Assembly: GCA_001899445.1 (NCBI GenBank)
Contig: MPOA01000002.1
Coordinates: forward strand, 186,001-250,000
Length of the DNA: 64,000 nt
Reading direction: 5' to 3'
Source: Candidatus Desulfopertinax cowenii
Lineage (GTDB): Bacteria > Bacillota > Desulfotomaculia > Desulfotomaculales > Desulforudaceae
The number at the start of each line of letters is the position of its first letter. Position 1 is the first letter of the stretch. The notes below the pieces were generated by a model. It was not told where the DNA came from. It was given only the letters and a program-made list of their open reading frames with translations, and searched no databases. The translations under genes and the position numbers were made by a program. Below, in pieces: positions 34,525 through 43,634 of the stretch.

Positions 34525-35327
34525 CGGCAACCGGAAGTTTTGCAGTCACCACCGCCATCCGGGCCGGGCGGGCGGAAAAGGAGCGGGCGGCGGCGCTGGC
34601 TGAAAGCCTGGATTGCCCGTACGTGAAGCGGGGTCGGCTGAACCTGGGCGAAGTCTGCCGGCAGGCGGGCACAGCGGGGGTGTTGGTTGTTTCCCGGGAA
34701 CGGGTGAAGCTGGTGTACGCCGGGCGGGAGTTTTTCTTTCACCCCGGACTGGCAAAACTGCGTATAAGAGAGATTATCGCTGGGAAAACTGACCAAATGG
34801 TGAAGGCCATGGACTTACGGGCCGGGGACCACGTACTGGACTGTACGCTCGGCCTGGCTGCCGACGCCTTGGTAGCCGGACACGTGGTCGGGGATAGCGG
34901 CCGGGTGACTGGGCTGGAGGCCGTACCCGTGGTGGCCATGCTGGTACGCTGGGGCCTGGAACAACACCGGACGGGCGGCGGTCCGCTGGCGGCGGCCATG
35001 CGGCGGGTGGAGGTTCTGGCGGCCGACCACCGGGAATACCTGCCGGTCGTGGCAGACGGCAGTTTTGACGTTGTCTACTTCGACCCCATGTTCCGGGTGC
35101 CCCGGCGGGCTTCCAGCGTCATGGAACCGCTGCGGCCGCTGGCCGAAAGCGCGCCGCTCGACCCGGGGGCGGTCGCCGAGGCTGTCCGGGTCGCCCGCCG
35201 GCGGGTGGTGCTGAAGGAGAGGCGGGACAGCCCGGAATTCCGGCGGCTTGGCTTCGAGCGGGTCGTGGGCGGCCGGTACTCGCCCGTCGCCTACGGGGTG
35301 ATCGAGAAGGGTGGGGAACGAGTGTGA
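34521..35327 (+). CDS. class I SAM-dependent methyltransferase, RsmJ/DUF548-like
   Basis: A 268-residue methyltransferase. An N-terminal about 90-residue domain precedes the Rossmann core: VLDCTLGLAADALVAG is the SAM-binding motif I region, TGLEAVPVVAMLV follows, and DVVYFDPMFRVP is a motif IV-like DPMF as in the DUF548/RsmJ family, which methylates 16S rRNA at G1516 in E. coli. The target in this organism is not proven, so no gene symbol is given. ATGA overlap with mutL and a 4-base overlap with miaA make it part of the cluster. Confidence 0.8.
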   Translation: MTATGSFAVTTAIRAGRAEKERAAALAESLDCPYVKRGRLNLGEVCRQAGTAGVLVVSRERVKLVYAGREFFFHPGLAKLRIREIIAGKTDQMVKAMDLRAGDHVLDCTLGLAADALVAGHVVGDSGRVTGLEAVPVVAMLVRWGLEQHRTGGGPLAAAMRRVEVLAADHREYLPVVADGSFDVVYFDPMFRVPRRASSVMEPLRPLAESAPLDPGAVAEAVRVARRRVVLKERRDSPEFRRLGFERVVGGRYSPVAYGVIEKGGERV

Positions 35328-36280
35328 CCGGGCGGCCGCTGCTGGTGGTGATCACCGGCCCTACGGCCGTGGGGAAAACCGGCGTGGGGATCGACGTGGC
35401 CGTGGCCGTCGGCGGGGAGGTGGTCTCGGCTGATTCCATGATGGTTTACCGCGGGATGGACATTGGGACGGCCAAGCCGACGGTTGAAGAGATGCAGGGG
35501 GTGCCGCACCATCTGATCGACGTAGTGGACCCGGACGAGGAGTTCAGCGTGGCCCGTTACCAAAAACTGGCCACCGCCGCCATTGCGGATATCCACCGCC
35601 GGAAACGGGTGCCTCTCCTGGTCGGGGGTACCGGGCTGTACATCCGGGCGTTGACTGACCAGTACCGGTTTCCGGCGCGGTCTGACCCGCAGCTGCGGCG
35701 CCGGCTGCAGGATGATGCCCGGCGGTTCGGAAGTGCCCGGCTGCACCGCCACCTGGCGGCGGTGGACCCCACTACAGCCGGGCGGCTGCACCCGAATGAC
35801 CAGCGGCGGATCACCCGGGCGCTGGAGGTTTACTACCAGACCGGGAAACCGTTCAGCTGGTTCCTGGAACAGGGCCGTCGGGAGTCCAGGTACCGGTTGG
35901 TCATGTTCGGGTTGACCATGGACCGGGCCCGGCTTTACCGGAGGATTGGGGAGCGGGTGGACGAGCTCATCCGGGCCGGGCTGGTCGCGGAGGTCCAAAA
36001 CCTATTGGCGCGGGGCTATAGCCCGGAACTGACGGCGATGAAGGGCCTGGGTTACAAGGAAATCGCCAACTACCTCCGGGAGCAGACAACACTGGCGGAG
36101 GCGATTAATATATTGAAGAGAAACACCCGCCGGTTCGCCAAGCGACAGCTTACCTGGTTCCGACGGGACGAACGGATCCGGTGGCTCGATATGGACGAAT
36201 GCGGCGGCAGAAAAGGGGCGGCCCAAGAAATTGTGGCGTTTCTGGCAGGAGTAGTCCCGCCACCAGCGAATCATAAATAA
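35324..36280 (+). CDS. miaA: tRNA dimethylallyltransferase
   Basis: A 318-residue P-loop enzyme that transfers dimethylallyl to A37 of tRNA, preparing the substrate for MiaB. Visible are P-loop [61 protein letters not shown] and [14 protein letters not shown]. The C-terminal KGLGYKEI and [13 protein letters not shown] are also conserved. The start is GTG 35324, overlapping the methyltransferase gene by 4 bases. It is followed by hfq after 26 bases, the classic miaA-hfq order. Confidence 0.97.
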   Translation: MTGRPLLVVITGPTAVGKTGVGIDVAVAVGGEVVSADSMMVYRGMDIGTAKPTVEEMQGVPHHLIDVVDPDEEFSVARYQKLATAAIADIHRRKRVPLLVGGTGLYIRALTDQYRFPARSDPQLRRRLQDDARRFGSARLHRHLAAVDPTTAGRLHPNDQRRITRALEVYYQTGKPFSWFLEQGRRESRYRLVMFGLTMDRARLYRRIGERVDELIRAGLVAEVQNLLARGYSPELTAMKGLGYKEIANYLREQTTLAEAINILKRNTRRFAKRQLTWFRRDERIRWLDMDECGGRKGAAQEIVAFLAGVVPPPANHK

Positions 36281-36306
36281 TATTTTACCATTATGGAGGT
36301 ACCCCG

Positions 36307-36558
36307 ATGAGCAAAACGCAAATCAACCTTCAAGACGCTTTTTTAAACCAGTTACGGAAGGAAAACATTCCGGTAACGATTTTTTTGATAAACGGTTTTC
36401 AGCTCAAGGGTACGGTCAGGGGGTTTGACAACTTTACCGTGATCTTGGACAGCGACGGCAAACAATTGATGGTATACAAGCACGCGATCTCTACGGTGAG
36501 TCCTACCCGGCCGGTGAACACCAGCGCGGCGCCCGAACACAGGAATTCTGGACAGTAG
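36307..36558 (+). CDS. hfq: RNA chaperone Hfq
   Basis: An 83-residue Sm-like protein forming a hexameric RNA-binding ring. The Sm1 region ([39 protein letters not shown]) and Sm2 region ([16 protein letters not shown], with the YKH motif) are intact. A short polar tail follows, as in Gram-positive Hfq. A ribosome site GGAGG precedes the ATG. The gene ends before a terminator hairpin at 36561. Confidence 0.97.
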   Translation: MSKTQINLQDAFLNQLRKENIPVTIFLINGFQLKGTVRGFDNFTVILDSDGKQLMVYKHAISTVSPTRPVNTSAAPEHRNSGQ

Positions 36559-36560
36559 CG

Positions 36561-36587
36561 GCCCTTCGGAGGAAGGGCTTCCTTTCT
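36561..36587 (+). terminator. terminator or attenuator after hfq
   Basis: GCCCTTC-GGAG-GAAGGGC (36561-36578) plus TTCCTTTCT forms a 7-bp stem with a moderately T-rich tail. The loop and 3' arm contain GGAGGAAGGG, the only Shine-Dalgarno-like sequence before the next start, so the element may also mask translation of that gene. Confidence 0.55.
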
Positions 36588-36591
36588 GAAT

Positions 36592-37842
36592 GTGGCGATG
36601 AAGAACCGGTTACCGGCGTTGGTTGACGAGGTGGAGCGGGAGATCGCGGAAGTTTACCGCCGCATTGAAGCAGTGGCACTTGCCAATCATCGAAAGGTTC
36701 TAGATGCATTCCACGCTTACCGGGTTAGTGAGTTTCATTTTCGGGGGAGCACCGGTTACGGTTACGGCGATGCGGGCCGGGAAGTGTTGGACCGGGTCTT
36801 TGCCCGGGTCTTCGGAACCGAATTAGCCCTGGTACGCGTACAGATCGTTTCGGGTACCCACGCGCTGGCCCTGGCGCTTTTTGGGCTGTGCCGCCCGGGC
36901 GACGAACTGGTGGCGGTGGGGAAACCTTACGATACCCTGGAACAGGTGATCGGGATCCGGGGCCGGGTTCCGGGTTCTCTCACCGGCTTGGGGGTAAAAT
37001 ACCGCCAGGTGGCGCTGGGTGCGGACGGAAAACCGGACCCGGCCGCCCTCCTGGCGGCGCTGGGACCAAAGACGAGGGTGGTCCTGGTGCAGCGTTCCGG
37101 TGGCTATGCGTGGCGGCCGGCGCTTGACCTGGAAACCATGGCGCGCCTGATCGGCTTGGTGAAAGCGCGTTTTCCCCACGTCCGAGTGGTGGTGGACAAC
37201 TGTTACGGTGAGTTTACCGAAACTCGGGAACCGGGGGAAGTTGGTGCCGACCTGGTGTGTGGGTCGCTGATCAAGAATCCCGGCGGGGGCCTGGCACCCA
37301 CCGGGGGTTACGTAGCTGGGTGTGCGGAGTGCGTAGAGCTGGCGGCTGCCCGGCTCACCGCCCCGGGGTTGGGCCGGGAGGTGGGTGCGACCCTGAACAG
37401 CCTGCGCCTCCTCTATCAGGGCCTTTACCTGGCGCCACACTTCGTGGCCGAGGCGTTAAAGGGAGCTGTTTTCGCCGCTCGGTTGCTGGAACGGCTTGGT
37501 TACCAGGTTTTACCCGGTTACGCGGACCGGCGTTCTGATATTATCCAGGCCGTGCGTCTGGGCACCCCCGAGCGGGTACTCGCCTTCTGCCGGGGGATCC
37601 AGAAAGCCTCGCCGGTGGATGCCCACGCCTACCCGGAACCCGTTCCGCTGCCCGGTTACGGGGATGGGGTGGTCATGGCTGCGGGCACCTTTGTGCAGGG
37701 AGCTTCGCTGGAACTGACGGCCGACGCCCCGATGCGGAACCCCTTCGCTGTTTTCCTGCAGGGGGGGCTGTCCCGGGAGTACGTAAAGCTGGGCGTGTTG
37801 TCCGCCATCCGGGAACTTGAGGAATTGGATAGAGACAAATAA
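36592..37842 (+). CDS. PLP-dependent methionine gamma-lyase family protein (YnbB-like)
   Basis: A 416-residue fold-type I PLP enzyme of the family once annotated as aluminium resistance protein. It has VRVQIVSGTHALALALFG, VVVDNCYGEFTE (Asp for the pyridine nitrogen) and GSLIKNPGGGLAPTGGY, with the Schiff-base Lys. Position after hfq matches the ynbB neighbourhood in Bacillus and many clostridia. The start is unclear: GTG 36592 or ATG 36598, with the only ribosome site inside a hairpin 14 or more bases upstream. The substrate is uncertain; C-S lyase activity is inference from the family. Confidence 0.88.
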   Translation: MAMKNRLPALVDEVEREIAEVYRRIEAVALANHRKVLDAFHAYRVSEFHFRGSTGYGYGDAGREVLDRVFARVFGTELALVRVQIVSGTHALALALFGLCRPGDELVAVGKPYDTLEQVIGIRGRVPGSLTGLGVKYRQVALGADGKPDPAALLAALGPKTRVVLVQRSGGYAWRPALDLETMARLIGLVKARFPHVRVVVDNCYGEFTETREPGEVGADLVCGSLIKNPGGGLAPTGGYVAGCAECVELAAARLTAPGLGREVGATLNSLRLLYQGLYLAPHFVAEALKGAVFAARLLERLGYQVLPGYADRRSDIIQAVRLGTPERVLAFCRGIQKASPVDAHAYPEPVPLPGYGDGVVMAAGTFVQGASLELTADAPMRNPFAVFLQGGLSREYVKLGVLSAIRELEELDRDK

Positions 37843-37863
37843 GCGAGCGAGGTGTTTTATTTT

Positions 37864-38781
37864 ATGAAGGACGTAGTCATCATTGGTGGCGGTCCCGGGG
37901 GGTTAACCGCTGGGATTTACGCGGTGCGGTCGGGACTGGATGTCGTGTTGTATGAACGCGGCGCCCTGGGGGGCAGTGTACTGAACGCCGAAAAAGTCGA
38001 AAATTATCCGGGGTTTCCCGGTGGCATCAGCGGCGTGGAACTGATCGGCCGGATGGAGGAACACGCCCGGCAGGTCGGGCTGTCCGTTGAGTACAACGAG
38101 GTGCACGAGGTGACTCCCAACAATGGTTGTTTCCTCCTGCGCACCCGGGACGGCGAGGTGCTGACCCGGACGGTGGTGATTGCCACCGGCACCGGCCCCC
38201 GCCCCCTCGGGGTGGAGGGCGAGGAGCGCCTGCGCGGGCGCGGCGTTTCTTACTGCGCGGTCTGTGACGGTGCCTTTTTCCGGGATCAGCCGGTGGCCGT
38301 GGTCGGGGGTGGGGACGCGGCCGTAGAGGAGGCGCACTATCTCGCCCGTTTTGCTTCCAAGGTTTACCTGGTTCATCCCCGGGAGAGTATCCGGCGTCTC
38401 CGTCTGAACCGGAAGCGGATCGAGGAGAATCCGAAAATCGAAGTGATTCCCAACACCGAGGTGACCGGGATCAAAGGCGACAAGGCGGTCGAGGGCCTAG
38501 TCCTGAAAAACCGTGAAACCGGGCAAACCTGGGACCTCCAGGTGAAGGGGATGTTCGTGTACGTGGGGATCAAGCCTAACAGCTACCTGGTGGAGAAGTT
38601 GGTTGACCTGGATGACCGCGGCTTTATCATCACCGATGAGCGGATGCGGACCTCGTGGCCGGGAATCTTTGCGGCGGGAGATGTCCGGCGGACCCCCTTG
38701 CGCCAGATCGCCACGGCGGTGGCTGATGGCGCGGTGGCTGCCATCTGGGCCGAAAAGCACATCGCCACCCTTGCCTGCTAA
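37864..38781 (+). CDS. trxB: thioredoxin-disulfide reductase
   Basis: A 305-residue low-molecular-weight flavoprotein. FAD motif VVIIGGGPGGLTAGIYA at the N-terminus, redox-active CAVC in GVSYCAVCDGAFF near residue 138, NADPH motif VAVVGGGDAAVEEAHYLARF, and C-terminal GIFAAGDVRRTPLRQIATA. ATG 37864 is used, with GAGG 11 bases upstream; GTG 37852 is an alternative four codons earlier. It transfers reducing equivalents to thioredoxin or a related dithiol protein. No thioredoxin gene is adjacent. Confidence 0.92.
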   Translation: MKDVVIIGGGPGGLTAGIYAVRSGLDVVLYERGALGGSVLNAEKVENYPGFPGGISGVELIGRMEEHARQVGLSVEYNEVHEVTPNNGCFLLRTRDGEVLTRTVVIATGTGPRPLGVEGEERLRGRGVSYCAVCDGAFFRDQPVAVVGGGDAAVEEAHYLARFASKVYLVHPRESIRRLRLNRKRIEENPKIEVIPNTEVTGIKGDKAVEGLVLKNRETGQTWDLQVKGMFVYVGIKPNSYLVEKLVDLDDRGFIITDERMRTSWPGIFAAGDVRRTPLRQIATAVADGAVAAIWAEKHIATLAC

Positions 38782-38809
38782 AAAAAGGGCTGTACCGCGG
38801 AGGTACAGC
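38780..38809 (-). terminator. minus-strand terminator of the nitrilase-family gene
   Basis: GCTGTACC-TCCGC-GGTACAGC (38809-38789 on the minus strand) is a perfect 8-bp stem, followed by CCC and a run of seven Ts (38786-38780). The T run lies only on the minus strand, about 160 bases beyond the stop of the gene at 38968. On the plus strand it is a hairpin without a tail just after trxB. Confidence 0.65.
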
Positions 38810-38967
38810 AGAAAGGGAGAGGAGTTAGGTTGTTACTGGGTCCGGTAGAATTATAACCAGGATTGGATTATAAAATACATTTTCCCTAAAAATTTATTAT
38901 TAATGCCAAATATGCATCCCAATCCGCTAAAGAATCAACTCTAGAAAGGTTTACCGCTTTTAGTGGA

Positions 38968-39789
38968 TTAAACCTCCAACCAGGCTAGATCGCGGCGCCG
39001 GGCTCGGAGCAGCGGCAGTTCGTTGCGGATCCGGTCGATCAAACCGAGGTCGATTTCGGCCTGGAGCAGCGTCTCCCGCTCGTCTGCCGCTGCGGCCACT
39101 TCGGACCAGGGGTTCACTACCATGGAGTGCCCGTAGTAGGCGTAGTAGCTTCCCGTTTCGCGGGCCGGGCTGGCCCCTACCGTGAACACCTGATTGTCCA
39201 CGGCGCGGGTTCGGAGCAGCAGTTCCCAGTGAATGGGACCGGTGATGGTGTTGAACGCGGCCGGAACTATAATGACCTGGGCCCCTTTGAGGGTCAACGC
39301 CCGGAACAGTTCCGGAAAGCGGACGTCGAAACAGATTGCCACCCCGAAAGTGGCCAGCGGCGTGGGGAATACCTGGATTTCGGTTCCCGGAGACAGGGTA
39401 TCGGACTCCCGGAAAACCAGCGATTCAAGCTCCACGTCAAACAGATGGACCTTGCGCTGGCGGCCCAGCAGCCGGCCGTCGGGGCCGTACACGAAACAGG
39501 TGTTGTAAACGTGCCCGTTTTCCCGTTCGGGGATCGACCCACCGATCAGGTAAACGCCGCCGTCCCGCGCCGCGTTTTCTAACATGGCGAAGGTTTCCCC
39601 GTGCGGATAGGCTTCGGCGAAGCGGACGAAGAACTCGTGGGCATAGGGACAGTTGAACATCTCCGGGAGCACCACGGCCCGGCATCCGGAGCGGGCGGCT
39701 TCTAGCACCATGCTGCGGGCCCGGGCCAGGTTTTCCCGCTTTTCCCCGGTGACTCTCATCTGACAAATCCCGATCTTGAATTTGTCCAC
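38968..39789 (-). CDS. nitrilase-superfamily carbon-nitrogen hydrolase (omega-amidase-like)
   Basis: A 273-residue C-N hydrolase with the complete Glu-Lys-Cys triad: VVLPEMFNCPY (Glu), RKVHLFDVE (Lys) and VAICFDVRFPELFR (Cys). The sequence style, including GGSIPER and NTCFVYGPDG, is closest to the omega-amidase/Nit2 branch, which hydrolyses alpha-ketoglutaramate or related amides. The exact substrate is inferred. GTG 39789 lies 6 bases after GGAGG, so this start is preferred to the ATG 18 bases upstream that would overlap the ribosome site. A TATAAT at 39829-39824 on this strand may be its promoter. Confidence 0.87.
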   Translation of the reverse strand: MDKFKIGICQMRVTGEKRENLARARSMVLEAARSGCRAVVLPEMFNCPYAHEFFVRFAEAYPHGETFAMLENAARDGGVYLIGGSIPERENGHVYNTCFVYGPDGRLLGRQRKVHLFDVELESLVFRESDTLSPGTEIQVFPTPLATFGVAICFDVRFPELFRALTLKGAQVIIVPAAFNTITGPIHWELLLRTRAVDNQVFTVGASPARETGSYYAYYGHSMVVNPWSEVAAAADERETLLQAEIDLGLIDRIRNELPLLRARRRDLAWLEV

Positions 39790-39885
39790 AATCCACCTCC
39801 GCCGCATAGATGTGGTAAAATCTATTATACCGTTTAAGCTGGCCCGGCGGGAGGCGGTTTATTCTGAAGTAATTTGGAAAGGGGA

Positions 39886-40278
39886 ATGGGGCAGGTGCAG
39901 CTGTATCTTTTCTTCGGGCTTCTGTTTGCGCTCGTAGTGGCCATCTTTACGGTTCAGAACGTTGCGCCGGTGGACATCGATTTTCTGTTCTGGGAACTAA
40001 AAGGAGTTTCTCTTTCCCTGGTGGTGCTGGGTTCGGTATTTGCCGGTGCCGGAATTGCCCTGGTACTTGGTTTGACCCGGCAATTCCAGCTCTCCCGGCG
40101 AATCAGAGAACTGGCCGCCAAACTGGCCGAGTACGAAATGGGGGCGAAATCCGGCAACGGTGAACAGGTCGGGCCGAACGGTGGGGAACAGGTGGACGGC
40201 AAAGGCCCGCGCCCGAAGGGCGACGGGGAAACTGCCGTGAAAAACGGCTCCCCGAAGCGTTATGAGAGTCACTCATGA
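39886..40278 (+). CDS. LapA/DUF1049-family membrane protein
   Basis: A 130-residue protein with two N-terminal spans separated by a short loop: YLFFGLLFALVVAIFTVQNVAPVDIDFLFWELKG and SLVVLGSVFAGAGIALVLG. This is the characteristic LapA_dom pattern (xxFxxQNxxxVxxxFL). A cytoplasmic helix (RRIRELAAKLAEYE) and a hydrophilic Gly/Lys tail follow. The start is uncertain among ATG 39886, GTG 39895 and a TTG 12 bases upstream. In enterobacteria LapA helps regulate envelope lipid synthesis; here only the fold can be claimed. Confidence 0.8.
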   Translation: MGQVQLYLFFGLLFALVVAIFTVQNVAPVDIDFLFWELKGVSLSLVVLGSVFAGAGIALVLGLTRQFQLSRRIRELAAKLAEYEMGAKSGNGEQVGPNGGEQVDGKGPRPKGDGETAVKNGSPKRYESHS

Positions 40279-40404
40279 CGCTTCCGCGTCGCCACCGGGA
40301 ACGAAAACAGAGGTGTGCTTGTTTTTGGAGAGTGGGAAACCGGACGCCTCACTGGCCGAGAGCCGGAAGCAGGGCTGAAGGGTGCCGGAACGAGGGGGTT
40401 AGCC

Positions 40405-43191
40405 GTGGCCGAAACTTACGTGGTTGTTGACTTGGAGACCACCGGCCTGGACCCGCAGGCCGACGAGATTATTGAGATCGGGATGGTGCGCATCGAGGAC
40501 GGGCGGATCGGGGCGTCTTTTCATACCCTGGTGCGCCCGTCGCGGTCCCTGCCGCCGCGAATAAGGGCCCTGACCGGGCTGGACGACCGCGAACTGGCCG
40601 ACCAGCCTGCTTGGTCCGAGGTGCGGGCGGCGGTGCTGGAATTCCTCGGGGAGGCGCCGGTGGTCGGACATCACGTGAGTTTCGATCTGACCTTCCTGCA
40701 GCGGTACGTTGGGTACCGGGAACCCCGCGCCTACGACACCGCCGACCTGGCGCGGCTGGTATTGCCGGGGCTTCCTTCTTACCGGCTGGACGCCTTGTGC
40801 GACTGGTTGGAGATTCCCTACCGCCCGGAGCACCGGGCGCTGGCGGATGCCCGGGCGGCGGCCGCGCTGTTTATAGCGCTGTGTAAGCGGTTCCAACGGC
40901 TGGAGTGGAACGTCCAGGCCGCCGTCCACCGGATCCTGTCCCAAACCCCCGGTTCGCCGTGGTTTTCGCTGGTGGACCGGCTGGTGCGGTCCGGGACCGG
41001 GGAGCTTTCGGGCACCGCGTGGGAGTCCGCGGGCGACGAGAAGTGGCCCGCCGGGACGGCGTCCGGACCGGAGGCGCGGGACGTTAAATTCGGGCCGGAC
41101 GCGATGGTGAGCGTCCTGGGTCACGACGGCCGGCTGGCCGCCCACCTTCCGGATTTCGAGTACCGGCCGCAGCAGCTGCAGGTGGCGCGGGCGGTAGCCG
41201 ATGCCCTGGACGGGGGAAAATGCCTCCTGGTGGAGGCAGGCACCGGGACCGGCAAATCCCTCGCCTACCTGGTGCCGGCCGCGCTCTGGGCGCTGGCCGG
41301 AGGGCGGCGGGTGGTCGTGTCCACCCACACCGTTAACCTGCAGAACCAGTTAATTGAAAAGGATATTCCTTTCCTGCGCCGGGTTTTGGACGATTTCCTC
41401 AAGGCCGTCCTGTTAAAAGGACGGGGCCATTACCTCTGCCGGCGGCGCTGGAGTGCCGTGATGAACGAGGCGGGTTTCCGGGAAGAGGAAGGTTTCCTTT
41501 ATGCCCGGATCACGGTCTGGCTTGCGGATACCCGCACCGGCGACCGGGCGGAGTTGAACCTGCGGCCGTTGGAACGGGTCTATTGGGACGGGGTGGCCGC
41601 CGGGAACTGGGGCTGCGCCGGCGGGAGATGCCCGTTTCACCATGCCTGTTTTCTGCAGCGCGCCCGGCGGGCGGCCGAGCAGGCCCACCTGGTGATCACT
41701 AATCACTCCCTGTTACTTTCGGACCTGCGCACCGAAAACCGGATCCTGCCGTCCTACGACGCCCTGGTGATCGATGAGGCCCATCACCTGGAGGAGGTGG
41801 CTACTCGACAGCTGGGTACCAATATTTCGGCCGCCGCGTTTGCCCAGTGGGTGGACGGGGTCAACAAGCTGACCGGGAAGCTCGGCGGGGTTTACCCGGA
41901 CGATCGCGGCGCGCTGCTGCGGGACGGGGAGGAGCTGGTGGCGGCGGCCCGGAATTTTTTCGCCCTGGTCGGGAAGCGGATCCGGCAATTGGAAGGACCG
42001 GAGGAGGACTATCCGGCGGTACGATTGGCGCCCGGGGCGGCCAACCTGGACGAAACCCCGGAGTTGTCCGGGCGTTACCAGGAGTTCTCCATTCGGCTGG
42101 ACGGTTACCGGCGGCGCTTCACGCGGGCGGCGGAACGGCTGGTGAACGGGTCCGGTCCGGCCCTCCGGGAAGACCTGAAGGCGGGGCTGGAACTGGAAGT
42201 GGCGGCCGGTGCGCGCCTGGCCGCTGACCTGGAGTTCGTTTTCGAGGCCGGCGACTCGGACTACGTATTCTGGGCCGAGGGCGGCGGTGGCCGGGCCGGG
42301 GACGGTGTGCTGTGCGCGGCGCCGGTCCACGTGGGCGGAATGCTGCATGCAGGTTTGTTCCGTGCTGGCCGGCCGGTGATCCTTACTTCGGCTACCCTGG
42401 CGGTTCGGAACTCACTTTCCTTTTTCGCCGAACGCACCGGCATTTCCCGGGTGCCCCGGGAATATCGGGAGAGCCTGATCGTGGGCTCCCCTTTTGCTTA
42501 CGAACGGCAGGCGCGGCTCTACGTGGTAAACGACCTGCCGGGTCCGGGGGACCGGGGTGGGACGTACCTGGACGGCGTGGTGCATGCCCTGGAGAGAATC
42601 GTCCAGATTACCCGTGGCCGCACCCTCGCCCTATTTACTGCACATAAAGCGTTGCAAGCTGCATATAGAAGACTGAAGCCAGTTTATGCAGATCAAGGGA
42701 TTGAATTACTGGGCCACGGTATTGACGGGGGGCGGGCCCGGCTGCTGCAGTATTTCCGGACCACGCCGCAAGCGGTGCTCTTCGGGGCAGCCAGTTTTTG
42801 GGAAGGAGTGGACCTTCCGGGGGATGCTCTGACCTGCCTGGTGATAGTGAAACTCCCGTTCCAACCTCCCAATCACCCGGTGTTCCAGGCGCGGCGCGAG
42901 GAGATCCGCCGGCAGGGTGGTAACGACTTCACCCAGTTGTCCTTGCCCCAGGCCGTACTCCGGCTGAAACAGGGGTTCGGGCGGTTGATTCGCACCACCA
43001 GGGACCGGGGTATCGTGATCATCCTGGATAGCCGGCTGGTGGAGAAAAAATACGGGGTGGTGTTTCTGGACTCCCTGCCGGTGGTTCCCGCCCACGGCCC
43101 CCTGGCTGAAGCTCTGACGGCCCTAGCCGGCTTCGTCGGGGCGGAAGGTGCCGGTCTGGCGCAAGACACACTTAAGGCACCCTCTCAATAG
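40405..43191 (+). CDS. dinG: DinG-family helicase with N-terminal DnaQ-like exonuclease domain
   Basis: A 928-residue two-domain protein. Residues 1-170 form a DEDDh 3'-5' exonuclease (VVVDLETTGLDPQADEIIEI, VGHHVSFDLTFLQ, HRALADARAAA), with all acidic residues and the His visible. The XPD-like helicase follows: Walker A EAGTGTGKSLAY, four Cys that could hold an Fe-S cluster (HYLCRRRW and WGCAGGRCPFHHACF), VIDEAHHLEE, and motif VI QGFGRLIRTTRDRG. The domain fusion is usual in Firmicutes. GTG 40405, 6 bases after GAGGGGG, is chosen over an open upstream frame. DNA repair or recombination helicase. Confidence 0.92.
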   Translation: MAETYVVVDLETTGLDPQADEIIEIGMVRIEDGRIGASFHTLVRPSRSLPPRIRALTGLDDRELADQPAWSEVRAAVLEFLGEAPVVGHHVSFDLTFLQRYVGYREPRAYDTADLARLVLPGLPSYRLDALCDWLEIPYRPEHRALADARAAAALFIALCKRFQRLEWNVQAAVHRILSQTPGSPWFSLVDRLVRSGTGELSGTAWESAGDEKWPAGTASGPEARDVKFGPDAMVSVLGHDGRLAAHLPDFEYRPQQLQVARAVADALDGGKCLLVEAGTGTGKSLAYLVPAALWALAGGRRVVVSTHTVNLQNQLIEKDIPFLRRVLDDFLKAVLLKGRGHYLCRRRWSAVMNEAGFREEEGFLYARITVWLADTRTGDRAELNLRPLERVYWDGVAAGNWGCAGGRCPFHHACFLQRARRAAEQAHLVITNHSLLLSDLRTENRILPSYDALVIDEAHHLEEVATRQLGTNISAAAFAQWVDGVNKLTGKLGGVYPDDRGALLRDGEELVAAARNFFALVGKRIRQLEGPEEDYPAVRLAPGAANLDETPELSGRYQEFSIRLDGYRRRFTRAAERLVNGSGPALREDLKAGLELEVAAGARLAADLEFVFEAGDSDYVFWAEGGGGRAGDGVLCAAPVHVGGMLHAGLFRAGRPVILTSATLAVRNSLSFFAERTGISRVPREYRESLIVGSPFAYERQARLYVVNDLPGPGDRGGTYLDGVVHALERIVQITRGRTLALFTAHKALQAAYRRLKPVYADQGIELLGHGIDGGRARLLQYFRTTPQAVLFGAASFWEGVDLPGDALTCLVIVKLPFQPPNHPVFQARREEIRRQGGNDFTQLSLPQAVLRLKQGFGRLIRTTRDRGIVIILDSRLVEKKYGVVFLDSLPVVPAHGPLAEALTALAGFVGAEGAGLAQDTLKAPSQ

Positions 43192-43234
43192 AATGTTACG
43201 TGAGATTACCTTGCTACCGGAGGAGGGAAAAGTC

Positions 43235-43300
43235 TTGCGGGTTTATTACTTTCGTCTGCCGGGCTTTCTGAAAGCGATTCTGGCCAGGTTCATCAAGTAG
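43235..43300 (+). CDS. spoVM: stage V sporulation protein M (SpoVM), 21 aa
   Basis: GGAGGAGGG, 7 bases, then TTG 43235 opens a 21-residue frame beginning MRVYYFRLPGFLKAI and ending in TAG. It aligns without gaps to B. subtilis SpoVM (starts MKFYTIKLPKF), sharing Tyr4, Leu8, the helix-breaking Pro9 and Phe11, followed by an amphipathic basic helix. SpoVM inserts in the outer forespore membrane, recognises its curvature and recruits SpoIVA to nucleate the spore coat. The B. subtilis protein has 26 residues; this one lacks the last five. At 22 codons it falls below usual gene-calling limits. It lies 44 bases after dinG. Confidence 0.85.
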   Translation: MRVYYFRLPGFLKAILARFIK

Positions 43301-43634
43301 AACGTCGGGTCGCGGGCATATTCCCGGTGCTGGTCGTTTCGGGCTATGCGGGTTGGGATGGGCTTCCCCGGATGTTGCTCCGTTCACCGGCCGCGTGGCG
43401 CGGTGGGTCCGCGCGGCCGGTTCCAACTTTCCTCTCCCCTTTTTTTGAATTGCCAAAGATGGAAAAGGGCTGCGCCGCTCTTGACGGCAGGCGTATTTTT
43501 GACGTGCGCGGTACACCGCCCTAATGTATAATGTATTATGTATTATGACGGGTCGCCGGTGGGTCGTTGCGTTGTAGTAAACACGGCGGGCCGGGTTTTC
43601 AGCTCGGTTGGCTGATCAGGGAGGACTTAGGCCG
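43301..43634. other. intergenic region between spoVM and the hdr-flx operon
   Basis: I see no convincing gene in these 334 bases. They contain a T-run at 43440-43446 and an AT-rich block of imperfect repeats (TGTATAATGTATTATG) at 43526-43546. No clear terminator for spoVM was found. Confidence 0.5.
43499..43532 (+). promoter_or_regulatory. possible promoter of the hdr-flx operon
   Basis: A perfect TATAAT (43527-43532) inside an AT-rich block lies about 170 bases before hdrC. TTGACG at 43499-43504 is a good -35 but 22 bases away, which is too long; with 17-base spacing it would pair with TAATGT (43522-43527). The AT-rich island in GC-rich surroundings makes a promoter here likely, exact boxes uncertain. 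Confidence 0.4.
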
